Positions 1 through 7,513 of a DNA stretch of 16,118 nt are shown in pieces (position 1 is the first letter of the stretch; every line of letters begins with the position of its first letter). The DNA lies in NCBI GenBank assembly GCA_944382805.1, contig CALWNS010000158.1:1-16118 (forward strand). Direction: 5' to 3'. This DNA comes from an uncultured Gemmiger sp. Its GTDB lineage: Bacteria; Bacillota; Clostridia; Oscillospirales; Ruminococcaceae. A model generated the notes under the pieces. That model was given only the letters and a program-made list of their open reading frames with translations. It was not told the origin of the DNA and made no database searches. The translations under genes were made by a program, and so were the position numbers.

Positions 1-2
1 GC

Positions 3-1754
3 TTTGCGGCCGCGGCGGCGTTCGTGCTGCTGGCCTTTACCGCCTATACGCTGTGCCGCGGGCGGGCGGCCTCGCCGCTGTGCGCCGCGCCGCAGCCGCT
101 GCGCGCCGCGCCGCCCTGCCCGCGCTGGACCGCGCGCGAACTGGCCGCCCTGCTGGGGCTGGCCGCGGCGGTGGCGGCGGTCAGCTTTGCCTCCCTGGGC
201 GATGTCACCGCGCCGCAGCACCCGCTGGAAGCGGCCGGCACCACCCGCACCGAAACGGTCACCCTGGGCGCGGACGCAGCCGAGCTGTGGGTCTACCCGG
301 GCATCACCAGCGGCGGGCAGCTGACCGTGACCGATGCCGCCGGCAACGTGCTGTATGACCAGGAACTGACCCCGGGCGGCTGCTTTGCCTGGAGCCGCGG
401 GGCGTGCGCCGCGCCGGCGGGCAGCGTGCTGACCGTGACCGTGTACAACGCCCAGGTGTTCGAACTTTCCTGGCGGGACGCCGCCGGCGCGGCGGTGCCG
501 GCCACCGGCGGGGCGGCCCTGTGCGACGAGCCGGACGCCGTGCCCGACGCCATCAGCCAGCTGAACAGTATGTATTTTGACGAGATCTACCACGCCCGCA
601 CCGGCTACGAGCTGCTGCACGGCCGCACCGTGTACGAGACGACCCACCCGCCGCTGGGCAAGGACCTGATCATGCTGGGCATCGCATTGTTCGGCATGAC
701 CGGCTTCGGCTGGCGGTTTTCCGGCACGCTGTTCGGCGTGCTGCTGGTGCCGCTGGCCTGGTGCTTTGCCCGCCGCCTGACCCGCCGGCCCTGGGCCGGC
801 GCGCTGGCCGGCGTGCTGCTGGCGCTGGATTTCATGCGCTTTTCCCAAAGCCGCCTGGCCACCATCGATATTTACGCCACCTTCTTTATCCTGCTGGGCG
901 CGCACTGCATGGTGTGGTACTGCCAGCAGGTGCTGGCCGGCGGGGTCCACACCGCGCTGCTGCCCATGGCGCTGGGCGGCCTGGCGTTCGGCCTGGGCTG
1001 CGCGGCCAAGTGGACCGGCATCTACGCCGGCGCGGGGCTGGCGGTGCTGTACCTGGGCGTGCTGTACGCGCGCTGGCGGCAGCACCCGCCGCACTTCTGG
1101 CGGGAGTTCCGCCTGGCCGGCGCGGGCGGCGTGCTGTTCTATGTGCTGCTGCCGTTCGTCATCTACCTGGCCTCCTACCTGCCCTACCTCTGGCGCGACC
1201 CGGACTTCGGCCTGGCCGACTGGTGGGACTGCCAGCGGTATATGTACTGGTACCACACCACGCTGGAAGCCACCCACCCGTTCGAAAGCCGCTGGTTCAC
1301 CTGGCTGCTGGACCTGCGCCCGGTGTGGTATTACCAGAACGTGAACCTGCCCGCCGGGCTCAAGGGCAGCATCGCCGGCCTGGGCGGGCCGGTGCTGTGG
1401 CTGGCCGGGCTGGCGGCCGTGCTGCTTTTGCTCTGGCGGCTGGCCACGGGCCGCGGCTCCCGCGCCGGGGCCGGCGTGCTGATCCTGTACGCCACCCAGA
1501 TCGGCCCCTGGATGCTGGTGGGGCGCTGCACGTTTTTGTACCACTATTTCCCCAGCTCCATGTTCTGCCTGGCGGCCATCGCCCTGGTGCTGGCCCGCTT
1601 TAAGGACCAGCGCCTGGCCAAGCGCATCGGCGCGGGGCTGGCGGGGGCCTCGCTTTTGCTGTTTGTCTGGTTCTACCCCGTGCTGTCCGGCCTGCCCGTG
1701 CCGGAGCTCTGGGCGCGCAGTTTGCAGATCCTGCCCAGTTACGGCTTCTATTAA
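3..1754 (+). CDS. PMT/GT39-type membrane glycosyltransferase, C-terminal part (5' end outside window)
   Basis: Likely a polyprenyl-phosphate-sugar-dependent glycosyltransferase acting at the outer face of the membrane. The frame is open to the left edge, so the GTG at 24 is probably an internal codon and the gene begins upstream. Numbering from that GTG, a hydrophobic stretch leads in, another helix lies at about 40-58, and a beta-rich, Thr/Val-rich non-membrane segment at about 70-155. Then comes the family hallmark YFDEIYHARTGYE, whose Asp186-Glu187 corresponds to the catalytic Asp/Glu loop of PMTs, followed by the TTHPPLGKDLI and FGWRF motifs. About eight further membrane helices follow, with a C-terminal block containing YHYFPSSMF, as in the PMT 4TM C-terminal region. 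The family call is firm; acceptor and sugar donor are unknown. It is separated from the pst operon by a terminator, so it is a different transcription unit. Confidence 0.8.
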   Translation, partial: FAAAAAFVLLAFTAYTLCRGRAASPLCAAPQPLRAAPPCPRWTARELAALLGLAAAVAAVSFASLGDVTAPQHPLEAAGTTRTETVTLGADAAELWVYPGITSGGQLTVTDAAGNVLYDQELTPGGCFAWSRGACAAPAGSVLTVTVYNAQVFELSWRDAAGAAVPATGGAALCDEPDAVPDAISQLNSMYFDEIYHARTGYELLHGRTVYETTHPPLGKDLIMLGIALFGMTGFGWRFSGTLFGVLLVPLAWCFARRLTRRPWAGALAGVLLALDFMRFSQSRLATIDIYATFFILLGAHCMVWYCQQVLAGGVHTALLPMALGGLAFGLGCAAKWTGIYAGAGLAVLYLGVLYARWRQHPPHFWREFRLAGAGGVLFYVLLPFVIYLASYLPYLWRDPDFGLADWWDCQRYMYWYHTTLEATHPFESRWFTWLLDLRPVWYYQNVNLPAGLKGSIAGLGGPVLWLAGLAAVLLLLWRLATGRGSRAGAGVLILYATQIGPWMLVGRCTFLYHYFPSSMFCLAAIALVLARFKDQRLAKRIGAGLAGASLLLFVWFYPVLSGLPVPELWARSLQILPSYGFY

Positions 1755-1766
1755 GCGCTGCGCGCT

Positions 1767-1801
1767 GCGGCGCATCCGTTTTGGATGCGCCGCTTTTCTT
1801 T
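1767..1801 (+). terminator. Intrinsic terminator of the glycosyltransferase gene
   Basis: A perfect 11-bp stem (GCGGCGCATCC at 1767-1777 with GGATGCGCCGC at 1783-1793) encloses the 5-nt loop GTTTT and is followed at once by TTTTCTTT. It begins 12 bases after the stop codon of the glycosyltransferase. Confidence 0.92.
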
Positions 1802-1804
1802 GCC

Positions 1805-1911
1805 TTTACGCACTTTACGCGGATTTTACATTGGCGGGGGCGATTTGACCAAAGCTTTACCCCGATTGTACGGCGGCATGGTCGATACCGCACCCCCCGC
1901 TGCGCTACAAT
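1805..1911 (+). promoter_or_regulatory. Candidate PhoP-type operator and promoter region of the pst operon
   Basis: The region upstream of pstS has several TTTAC-like hexamers: TTTACG at 1805 and 1814, TTTACA at 1825, TTGACC at 1845, TTTACC at 1856 and TTGTAC at 1866. The steps 1814-1825, 1845-1856 and 1856-1866 are 10-11 bp, the helical period of PhoP/PhoB direct repeats. A possible -10 box, TACAAT, is at 1906-1911 and has no good -35, as expected for an activator-dependent promoter. This is a pattern call only; spacing to the -10 is longer than in typical Bacillus Pho promoters and no phoP/phoR gene is in the window. Confidence 0.3.
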
Positions 1912-2011
1912 ACACTTGCGCCCGGAAAACACGGGCCGCGCGGCGGCAGCGCTTGGTTAGGGCCGCCGCGGATACTTACACGAAACGAATCGTAAGGGAG
2001 AAGACGAAACT

Positions 2012-2959
2012 ATGAAACGTAAGATCGCTCTGGTCTGCGCCGCCGCCATGGCCCTGAGCCTGGCCGCCTGCGGCTCCACCGGCTCCTCCGAGCCTGCCTC
2101 CGAAAGCACCCCCGCTTCCGAAAGCGTTGCCACCGAGGAGACCCCCGCCGAGGAAGCCCCGGCCGAAGAGGCTGCCGGCGATTTTGACGCCACCCAGGCC
2201 ATCACCGTGGTGACCCGCGAGGACGGCTCCGGCACCCGCGGCGCGTTCATCGAACTGACCGGCGTCGAGGACGATAACGGCGACAACACCACCGCGGCCG
2301 CCGCCACCCAGAACTCCACCAACGCGGTCATGACCACCGTGGCCAACGACGAGACCGCCATCGGCTACATCAGCCTGGGCAGCCTGAACAACGAAGTCAA
2401 GGCCGTGACCGTGGCCGGCGTGGCCCCCTCGGCCGAGACCGTCACCGACGGCACCTACACCCTGGCCCGCCCGTTCAACATCGTGACCAACGGCGAGCCG
2501 ACCGATGAACTGGCCATCGACTTCATCAACTACTGCATGAGCGCCGAAGGCCAGGCCATCGCCACCGAGGAAGGCTATGTCGGCGCCGAGGGCGCCGCCG
2601 CGTTCGAAGGCACCCTGCCGGCGGGCAGCATCACGGTCGGCGGTTCCTCCTCCGTCAGCCCGCTGATGGAAAAGCTGATCGAAGGCTACCAGGCGCTCAA
2701 CGCCGAAGCCTCCATCGAGCTGCTGCAGACCGACTCCACCATCGGCGTGTCCGGCGCGCTGGACGGCACCTACACCATCGGCATGGCCAGCCGTGAGCTG
2801 AAGGACGAGGAAGTCGCCTCCGGCGCCACGGCCACTGTGCTGGCCATGGACGGCATCGCCGTGATCGTCAACCCCGCCAACACCGCCGTGGACGATCTGA
2901 GCATCGACCAGATCCGCAGCATCTACGTGGGCGAAGTCACCACCTGGGACGCGCTGTGA
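2012..2959 (+). CDS. pstS: Phosphate-binding lipoprotein PstS, apparently circularly permuted
   Basis: Extracytoplasmic phosphate-binding component of the PstSCAB importer, 315 aa. The ATG has AAGGGAG 11 bases upstream. A lipoprotein signal ends in the lipobox LAAC (Cys20), followed by a Ser/Glu/Ala/Pro-rich linker to about residue 60. The phosphate-binding motif RxDGSGT (Arg69, Ser73, Gly74, Thr75) comes next, then the GYISLGSL and RPFNIVT segments that normally form the second half of PstS. Only afterwards, from about 205, come ITVGGSSSVSPLMEKL, LLQTDSTIGV and IGMASRELKDEE, which in E. coli-type PstS are N-terminal. The chain stops at TTWDAL, just where an ordinary PstS would continue into the RxDGSGT half. 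Both phosphate-contacting halves are present, so it is probably functional. The family call is strong from motifs and operon context; the permutation is read from the motif order. Confidence 0.92.
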   Translation: MKRKIALVCAAAMALSLAACGSTGSSEPASESTPASESVATEETPAEEAPAEEAAGDFDATQAITVVTREDGSGTRGAFIELTGVEDDNGDNTTAAAATQNSTNAVMTTVANDETAIGYISLGSLNNEVKAVTVAGVAPSAETVTDGTYTLARPFNIVTNGEPTDELAIDFINYCMSAEGQAIATEEGYVGAEGAAAFEGTLPAGSITVGGSSSVSPLMEKLIEGYQALNAEASIELLQTDSTIGVSGALDGTYTIGMASRELKDEEVASGATATVLAMDGIAVIVNPANTAVDDLSIDQIRSIYVGEVTTWDAL

Positions 2960-2993
2960 GCCGACGCTGAAACCTGAGAAAACGTAAGGAGCA

Positions 2994-3045
2994 GGGATGG
3001 GACCCAAGCGAGCGTACCGCTCCGCCGGTTTCATCCCACTCTTTT
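2994..3045 (+). terminator. Hairpin between pstS and pstC (partial terminator or mRNA stabiliser)
   Basis: GGGATGGGACC (2994-3004) pairs with GGTTTCATCCC (3027-3037) over 11 bp with two G-U wobbles. An inner GAGCG/CGCTC hairpin lies at 3010-3022. A short T-run (TCTTTT, 3040-3045) follows after two bases. The position after the binding-protein gene suggests leaky termination or 3'-end protection that would give more PstS than PstC, PstA and PstB. The weak T-tract makes full termination unlikely. Confidence 0.6.
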
Positions 3046-3104
3046 GCATAAAGGCCATCGTTTCATTTTACAAGGTAAGCAAAGCGAGGTATAGGAAAAA
3101 ATGA
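2997..3104 (+). CDS. Possible 35-codon leader peptide overlapping the pstC start
   Basis: An ATG at 2997 has an excellent ribosome site, TAAGGAG (2985-2991), 5 bases upstream. The 35-codon frame ends in a TGA at 3102-3104 that overlaps the pstC ATG as ATGA. The predicted peptide is basic at both ends with a hydrophobic middle (GFIPLFCIKAIVSFY). Codon use is poor for this GC-rich genome (ATA, CGA, AGG, GTA), so it may be incidental. If translated, ribosomes would melt the hairpin that lies within it and couple translation to pstC. No known family is recognised. Confidence 0.25.
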   Translation: MGPKRAYRSAGFIPLFCIKAIVSFYKVSKARYRKK

Positions 3105-4003
3105 AAACGAGCTCCGTCAAAGCCAAAGAAAAGGTCATGCAGTGGGTGTTCACGCTCTGCGCCTGCGTGTCGATCTTGGCCGTTGCGCTGATCTGCCTGT
3201 TCCTGTTTGCCAACGGCCTGCCCACCCTGGGCAAGATCGGGCCGCTCAACTTCCTGCTTGGCACAAACTGGAAACCCGGCAACGACCTGTACGGCATCCT
3301 GCCCATGATCCTGGGCAGCATCTACGTCACGGCCGGCGCCATCGTCGTCGGCGTGCCCGTCGGCCTGCTGACCGCCGTTTATATGAGCCGCTTCGCCTCC
3401 CCGCGCATCAACCGCGTGCTGCTGCCCGCCGTGCAGCTGCTGGCCGGCATCCCCTCGGTCGTGTACGGCTTTTTCGGCATGGTGGTGCTGGTGCCCGCCA
3501 TCCAGCAGGTCTTAAAGACCGACTTTGTGCGCAAGGTGCTGCACATCAACAACGGCAAGGGCATGAGCCTGTTCACGGCCAGTTTGCTGCTGGGCATCAT
3601 GATCCTGCCCACCATCATCACGGTCAGCAAAACCAGCCTGGACGCCGTGCCGGAAAGCTACTACGAAGGCAGCCTGGCGCTGGGCGCCACGCACGAGCGC
3701 AGCGTGTTCTTTACGCTGCTGCCGGCCGCCAAGTCCGGCGTTATGTCCGCCGTGATCCTGGGTATCGGCCGCGCCATCGCTGAAACGATGGCCGTGGTCA
3801 TGGTCGCGGGCAACCAGACCTGGATGCCGCAGGGCCTGTTCCAGGGCCTGCGCACCATGACGAGCAACATCGTCATCGAGATGGGCTACGCCGCGGGCCT
3901 GCACCGCGAAGCGCTGATCGCCACCGGCGTGGTGCTGTTCGTTTTCATCCTCATCATCAACCTTTGCTTCAGCCTGGTGAAAGGAGCCGAGAAAAATGCC
4001 TGA
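3101..4003 (+). CDS. pstC: Phosphate ABC transporter permease PstC
   Basis: Inner-membrane channel subunit of the phosphate importer, 300 aa, the usual length. The first helix is at about 14-38 and a PstC-type periplasmic stretch (LNFLLGTNWKPG) is at 49-60. Five more helices follow. The conserved GIPSVVYGFFG lies at 116-126, and the EAA coupling loop (EGSLALGATHER onward, about 189-225) contacts PstB. The start ATG has GAGG and AGG upstream at 3086-3095, only moderate ribosome sites, and overlaps the stop of the small upstream frame. The 3' end overlaps pstA by 8 bases, indicating translational coupling. Confidence 0.96.
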   Translation: MKTSSVKAKEKVMQWVFTLCACVSILAVALICLFLFANGLPTLGKIGPLNFLLGTNWKPGNDLYGILPMILGSIYVTAGAIVVGVPVGLLTAVYMSRFASPRINRVLLPAVQLLAGIPSVVYGFFGMVVLVPAIQQVLKTDFVRKVLHINNGKGMSLFTASLLLGIMILPTIITVSKTSLDAVPESYYEGSLALGATHERSVFFTLLPAAKSGVMSAVILGIGRAIAETMAVVMVAGNQTWMPQGLFQGLRTMTSNIVIEMGYAAGLHREALIATGVVLFVFILIINLCFSLVKGAEKNA

Positions 4004-4910
4004 TGGAATCACCGCCCAAGCGGGCGGCTGCGAATATGCCAATTCCGGCGCGCGCATGATCCCGCCCATCCCCGCCCAGAACCGCCGCGGCGCGCGGGCG
4101 TTCGCGCTTGTCATGCGCTGGCTGGTGCGCATCGCCGCCCTGCTGACCGCCGCCGTGCTGATCTTTCTGATCGGCTACATCCTGGTCATGGGCATCCCCA
4201 ACTTAAAAGCCAGCCTGTTCGAATGGACCTATAACTCCGAAAACGTCTCCCTGGTGCCCGCGCTGATCAACACCGTGCTGATGACCGCCTTCTCCCTGGC
4301 CATCGCCACGCCGCTGGGCATCTTTGCCGCCGTCTGGCTGGTCGAATACGCCAAGCGCGGCAACAAGCTGGTCAAGGTCGTGCGCCTGACCACCGAGACG
4401 CTGCAGGGCATCCCTTCCATCGTGTTCGGCCTGTTCGGTATGCTGTTCTTTGTCAACCAGCTGCACTGGGGCTACAGCCTGATCGCCGGCGCGTTCACGC
4501 TGGCCATCATGGTGCTGCCGGTCGTTATGCGCACCACCGAGGAAGCCCTGCTCGCCGTGCCCGATTCCTACCGCGAAGGCTCCTTTGGCCTGGGCGCGGG
4601 CAAGCTGCGCACCGTGTTCACCATCGTGCTGCCCTGCGCCATGCCGGGCATTTTGTCCGGCGTCATCCTGGCCGTGGGCCGCATCGTGGGCGAGACCGCC
4701 GCGCTGATCTACACCGCCAGCACGGTGGCCGCCATCCCGGAAAGCGTGTTCAGCTCCACCCGCACCCTGGCCGTGCATATGTACCTGCTGGCCAACGAGG
4801 GCCTGCACGTGGACGCCACCTACGGCACCGCCGTGGTGCTGCTGGTGCTGGTGCTGCTCATCAACTGCCTGTCCGGCTTTATCGCGGGCAAGCTTGCGAA
4901 AGGAAAATAA
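3996..4910 (+). CDS. pstA: Phosphate ABC transporter permease PstA
   Basis: Second membrane subunit of the phosphate channel, partner of PstC, 304 aa. The ATG at 3996 is chosen because AAGGAG (3981-3986) precedes it by 9 bases; a later ATG at 4056 would remove a polar Gly/Pro-rich cytoplasmic lead of 20 residues. Six predicted helices begin at about residue 40. The GIPSIVFGLFG motif and the EAA loop (REGSFGLGAGKLRT, then a segment containing GRIVGETAAL) are typical of PstA. It overlaps pstC by 8 bases and is 3 bases from pstB. Confidence 0.96.
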   Translation: MPDGITAQAGGCEYANSGARMIPPIPAQNRRGARAFALVMRWLVRIAALLTAAVLIFLIGYILVMGIPNLKASLFEWTYNSENVSLVPALINTVLMTAFSLAIATPLGIFAAVWLVEYAKRGNKLVKVVRLTTETLQGIPSIVFGLFGMLFFVNQLHWGYSLIAGAFTLAIMVLPVVMRTTEEALLAVPDSYREGSFGLGAGKLRTVFTIVLPCAMPGILSGVILAVGRIVGETAALIYTASTVAAIPESVFSSTRTLAVHMYLLANEGLHVDATYGTAVVLLVLVLLINCLSGFIAGKLAKGK

Positions 4911-4913
4911 GCG

Positions 4914-5666
4914 ATGAATAAATTCGAAGTTACCCACATGGACCTGTACTACGGCAACTTCCACGCGCTGAAGGACGTGAGCATCTCCATCCCCGAGCGG
5001 GAGATCACCGCTTTCATCGGCCCCTCCGGCTGCGGCAAATCCACCTTCCTCAAAAGCCTGAACCGCATGAACGACCTGGTCGAAGGCTGCCGAATCTCCG
5101 GCGATATCAAGCTGGACGGCGTGGATATCTATAAAGACAAGATGGATGTCAACGTGCTGCGCAAGCGCGTGGGCATGGTGTTCCAGAAACCCAACCCGTT
5201 CCCCATGTCCATCTACGACAACATCGCCTACGGCCCGCGCACCCATGGCATCCACAACAAGGCCAAGCTCGACGAGATCGTGGAGCGCTCCCTGCGCGGC
5301 GCGGCCATCTGGGACGAGGTGAAGGACCGCCTGAACAAAAGCGCGCTGGGTATGTCCGGCGGGCAGCAGCAGCGCCTGTGCATCGCCCGCGCGCTGGCGG
5401 TCGAACCGGAAGTGCTGCTGATGGACGAACCGACCTCCGCGCTGGACCCCATCTCGACCTCCAAGGTCGAAGAGCTGGCCATGGAGCTGAAAAAGGACTA
5501 CACCATCGTCATCGTGACCCACAATATGCAGCAGGCCGCGCGTATTTCGGACAAGACCGCGTTCTTCCTGCTGGGCGAACTGGTCGAAATGGGCCCGACC
5601 GAGCAGGTGTTCTCGACCCCGGTGGACAAACGCACCGAGGACTACATTTCCGGCCGTTTTGGCTAA
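4914..5666 (+). CDS. pstB: Phosphate import ATP-binding protein PstB
   Basis: ATPase that powers phosphate import, cytoplasmic and docked on PstCA; 250 aa, the family's usual length. Walker A is GPSGCGKST (36-44), the Q-loop is Gln91 in VFQKPNPFP, the signature is MSGGQQQR (147-154), Walker B is VLLMDEP (167-173) with the D-loop SALD following, and the switch His203 is in VTHNM. The strongly conserved PstB segments KSLNRMNDL and GPRTHGI are present. AAAGGA lies about 9 bases before the ATG, and the gene starts 3 bases after the pstA stop. Confidence 0.98.
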   Translation: MNKFEVTHMDLYYGNFHALKDVSISIPEREITAFIGPSGCGKSTFLKSLNRMNDLVEGCRISGDIKLDGVDIYKDKMDVNVLRKRVGMVFQKPNPFPMSIYDNIAYGPRTHGIHNKAKLDEIVERSLRGAAIWDEVKDRLNKSALGMSGGQQQRLCIARALAVEPEVLLMDEPTSALDPISTSKVEELAMELKKDYTIVIVTHNMQQAARISDKTAFFLLGELVEMGPTEQVFSTPVDKRTEDYISGRFG

Positions 5667-5685
5667 GGCAGAAAGGGGAACGCAG

Positions 5686-6360
5686 ATGCCTACCAGCAAC
5701 CGCAAGGTTTACGACGAAGAGCTTTTGCAGCTTGATTCCATGCTGGCCCGCATGGGCCATGCGGCGGGCAACGCCATCCAGAACGCCATGCGCGCGCTCA
5801 AGGAGGGCGACCTGGAACAGGCCCGCAGCGTGGTCGCGCGCGACAGCGAGATCAACGCCGTGGAGCACGACATCGAACACCGCTGCCTGACGCTGATTTT
5901 GCGCCAGCAGCCGGTCGCCACCGACCTGCGCAAGGTGACCACCGCCATGAAGATGGTCACCGACATCGAGCGCATTGCGGACCAGGCCTCCGACATTGCC
6001 GAGATCGTGCTGCACCTGAACTACAACGTGGTCCATACGTTCAACTTTATGGACGATATCTACAAGATGGGCGAACTGGTGCTGGGCATGGTCAAGCAGG
6101 CCATCGGCGCCTACGTCCAGGTGGACCTGCCCAGCGCGGCCGAAGTCATCGCCCGCGACGACAAGGCCGACCGGGCGTTTACCCGCATCAGCGGCGAGAT
6201 CGCGCAGTTCATTGCCGCCCACCCGGCCGACGCCGAGACCGCGCTGGACCTGTTCATGGTCACCAAATATCTCGAACGCCTGGGCGACCACGCCGTCAAC
6301 GTGGCCGAATGGGTCGAGTTCCTCAAGACCGGCGTGCATAAATCGCGCAAGATCGTCTAA
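5686..6360 (+). CDS. phoU: Phosphate signalling protein PhoU
   Basis: Cytoplasmic negative regulator that restrains PstSCAB and Pho signalling when phosphate is ample, 224 aa. The ATG at 5686 is preferred over an upstream in-frame TTG because GAAAGGGG (5671-5678) sits 7 bases before it and it lies just past the pstB stop. It is all-helical with two tandem PhoU three-helix domains (about 10-110 and 120-215). Each carries the metal-binding signature: Glu95-xxx-Asp99-xxx-Asp103 in the first, and Glu197-xxx-Asp201-xxx-Asn205 in the second. It is last in the pst operon, the usual position. No PhoR or PhoP partner lies in the window. Confidence 0.96.
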   Translation: MPTSNRKVYDEELLQLDSMLARMGHAAGNAIQNAMRALKEGDLEQARSVVARDSEINAVEHDIEHRCLTLILRQQPVATDLRKVTTAMKMVTDIERIADQASDIAEIVLHLNYNVVHTFNFMDDIYKMGELVLGMVKQAIGAYVQVDLPSAAEVIARDDKADRAFTRISGEIAQFIAAHPADAETALDLFMVTKYLERLGDHAVNVAEWVEFLKTGVHKSRKIV

Positions 6361-6389
6361 TTTGCCATTCTCTACTTTTCCTATACCAA

Positions 6390-6427
6390 CCAGAACGGGG
6401 TCCCGCGCCAGCGGGGCCCCGTTCTGG
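6390..6427 (+). terminator. Strong hairpin at the end of the pst operon, without a T-tract
   Basis: CCAGAACGGGGTCCCGC (6390-6406) pairs with GCGGGGCCCCGTTCTGG (6411-6427) over 17 bp with one wobble and the loop GCCA. It starts 29 bases after phoU. No T-run follows on either strand, so it may be a 3'-end-protecting or factor-assisted terminator rather than a classic intrinsic one. Confidence 0.55.
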
Positions 6428-6453
6428 CTGGGCAAAATTCGCCGCCGGAGCTG

Positions 6454-6480
6454 TTGCGCGCCGCCGCGATATGCTATAAT
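6454..6480 (+). promoter_or_regulatory. Promoter of the AraC-family regulator gene
   Basis: TATAAT at 6475-6480 is preceded by TG one base upstream (TGCTATAAT), giving an extended -10. A weak -35 (TTGCGC, 6454-6459) is 15 bp away. The predicted start near 6487 leaves a very short leader before the ribosome site at 6491-6499. Confidence 0.65.
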
Positions 6481-6504
6481 AAGCAGCAAAAGGGGGGAGC
6501 TGCG

Positions 6505-7473
6505 GTGAAAGAAGAACTGCTGCGCGAACTTTCGCGCATTACGCCGGAGGAGCGCGCTTTGCGCGACGGCGCGCCGCTGGACCGCACGCTGTACGCCACC
6601 GGCCACGGCTTTGAAATCGAAGCCGCCAAGCTGCTGCGGCAGGGGCAGCTCATCACCATCCGGCCGCACACGCGGTTCGTGGCTTTCCCGCGGCACAGCC
6701 ACGACTATGTCGAGATCATGTATATGTGCGCCGGGCAGACCACCCACCTGGCGGGCGGCGGGCCGGTGTACCTGCACGCGGGGGAGCTGCTGTTTTTGAA
6801 CCAGCGGGCCAGCCATGCCATCCAGCGGGCGGACGCGGGGGACGTGGCGGTGAACTTTATCGTGCTGCCGCAGTTCTTTGACTTTGCGTTCTCGATCATC
6901 GGCACCTCCAACCTGCTGGGGCGGTTTTTGCTCGGCACGCTCAAAAGCGGCGGGGGCGAGATCAGCCACCTGGTCTGCCACACCGCCGGCCTGCTGCCGG
7001 TGCAGAACCTGGTCGAAAGCATGGTGTGGAGCCTGCTGCACAACGAACCCGGCGCGCGCCGCGCTAACCAGCTGCGCATGGCGCTGCTGATGCTCGACCT
7101 GCTGGACCACCCGGACTGCATCGAGATCCCGCCCGAACCCGGCCAGGGCAGCCCGCTGGTGCTGGCCGCCCTGCGCGAGATCGAGGACGACTGCCGCACG
7201 GCCAGCCTTTCCCGCGTGGCGGCGCAGTACCATGTCTCGCTGCCGTATTTGAGCGCCCTGATCCGCCAGGCCACCGGCAGCACCTTCAAGGAGCTTTTGC
7301 AGCAAAAACGGCTCGACCGCGCGCAGCAGCTGCTGCGCGCCACCGCCCTGCCCGTGCAGGCCGTGGCCGAATCCGTCGGGTACGAGACGACCAGCTACTT
7401 TTACGCCATCTACAAAAAAGCCTTCGGCCTGACGCCCAAGGAATACCGCGCGCGGCTGCGCGGCGGCGGGTAG
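6505..7473 (+). CDS. AraC-family transcriptional regulator with cupin sensor domain
   Basis: Probable activator of the adjacent importer operon, 322 aa. The GTG start at 6505 is chosen because AGGGGGGAG (6491-6499) precedes it and the promoter -10 at 6475 lies upstream; longer frames would start before the -10. The N-terminal cupin-like ligand domain (about 45-125) has FPRHSHDYVEIMYM (His64, His66, Glu70) and His104. The C-terminal AraC DNA-binding domain has two helix-turn-helix units: about 232-255 (SLSRVAAQYHVSLPYLSALI) and 283-304, ending in the family signature region with FGLTPKEYR. The effector is unknown. Being upstream and co-directional with the ABC importer, it most likely responds to that importer's substrate or its metabolic state. 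Confidence 0.9.
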   Translation: MKEELLRELSRITPEERALRDGAPLDRTLYATGHGFEIEAAKLLRQGQLITIRPHTRFVAFPRHSHDYVEIMYMCAGQTTHLAGGGPVYLHAGELLFLNQRASHAIQRADAGDVAVNFIVLPQFFDFAFSIIGTSNLLGRFLLGTLKSGGGEISHLVCHTAGLLPVQNLVESMVWSLLHNEPGARRANQLRMALLMLDLLDHPDCIEIPPEPGQGSPLVLAALREIEDDCRTASLSRVAAQYHVSLPYLSALIRQATGSTFKELLQQKRLDRAQQLLRATALPVQAVAESVGYETTSYFYAIYKKAFGLTPKEYRARLRGGG

Positions 7474-7478
7474 GGGGC

Positions 7479-7507
7479 TTGCGTGCCGGCGGCGGGCGTG
7501 GTATACT
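7479..7507 (+). promoter_or_regulatory. Promoter of the ABC importer operon
   Basis: TTGCGT (7479-7484) and TATACT (7502-7507) are separated by exactly 17 bp, and TGG immediately before the -10 gives an extended -10 element. The predicted start is near 7514, about 190 bases ahead of the first permease gene. The -35 overlaps the sequence just after the araC stop, so an AraC-protein site may lie inside the 3' end of that gene. Confidence 0.7.
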
Positions 7508-7513
7508 GTACCG

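Noticed and set aside
6390..6427. Long 17-bp palindrome considered as a recombination or operator site.
   Set aside because: Its position 29 bases after the last pst gene and its hairpin form are better explained as a transcript end.
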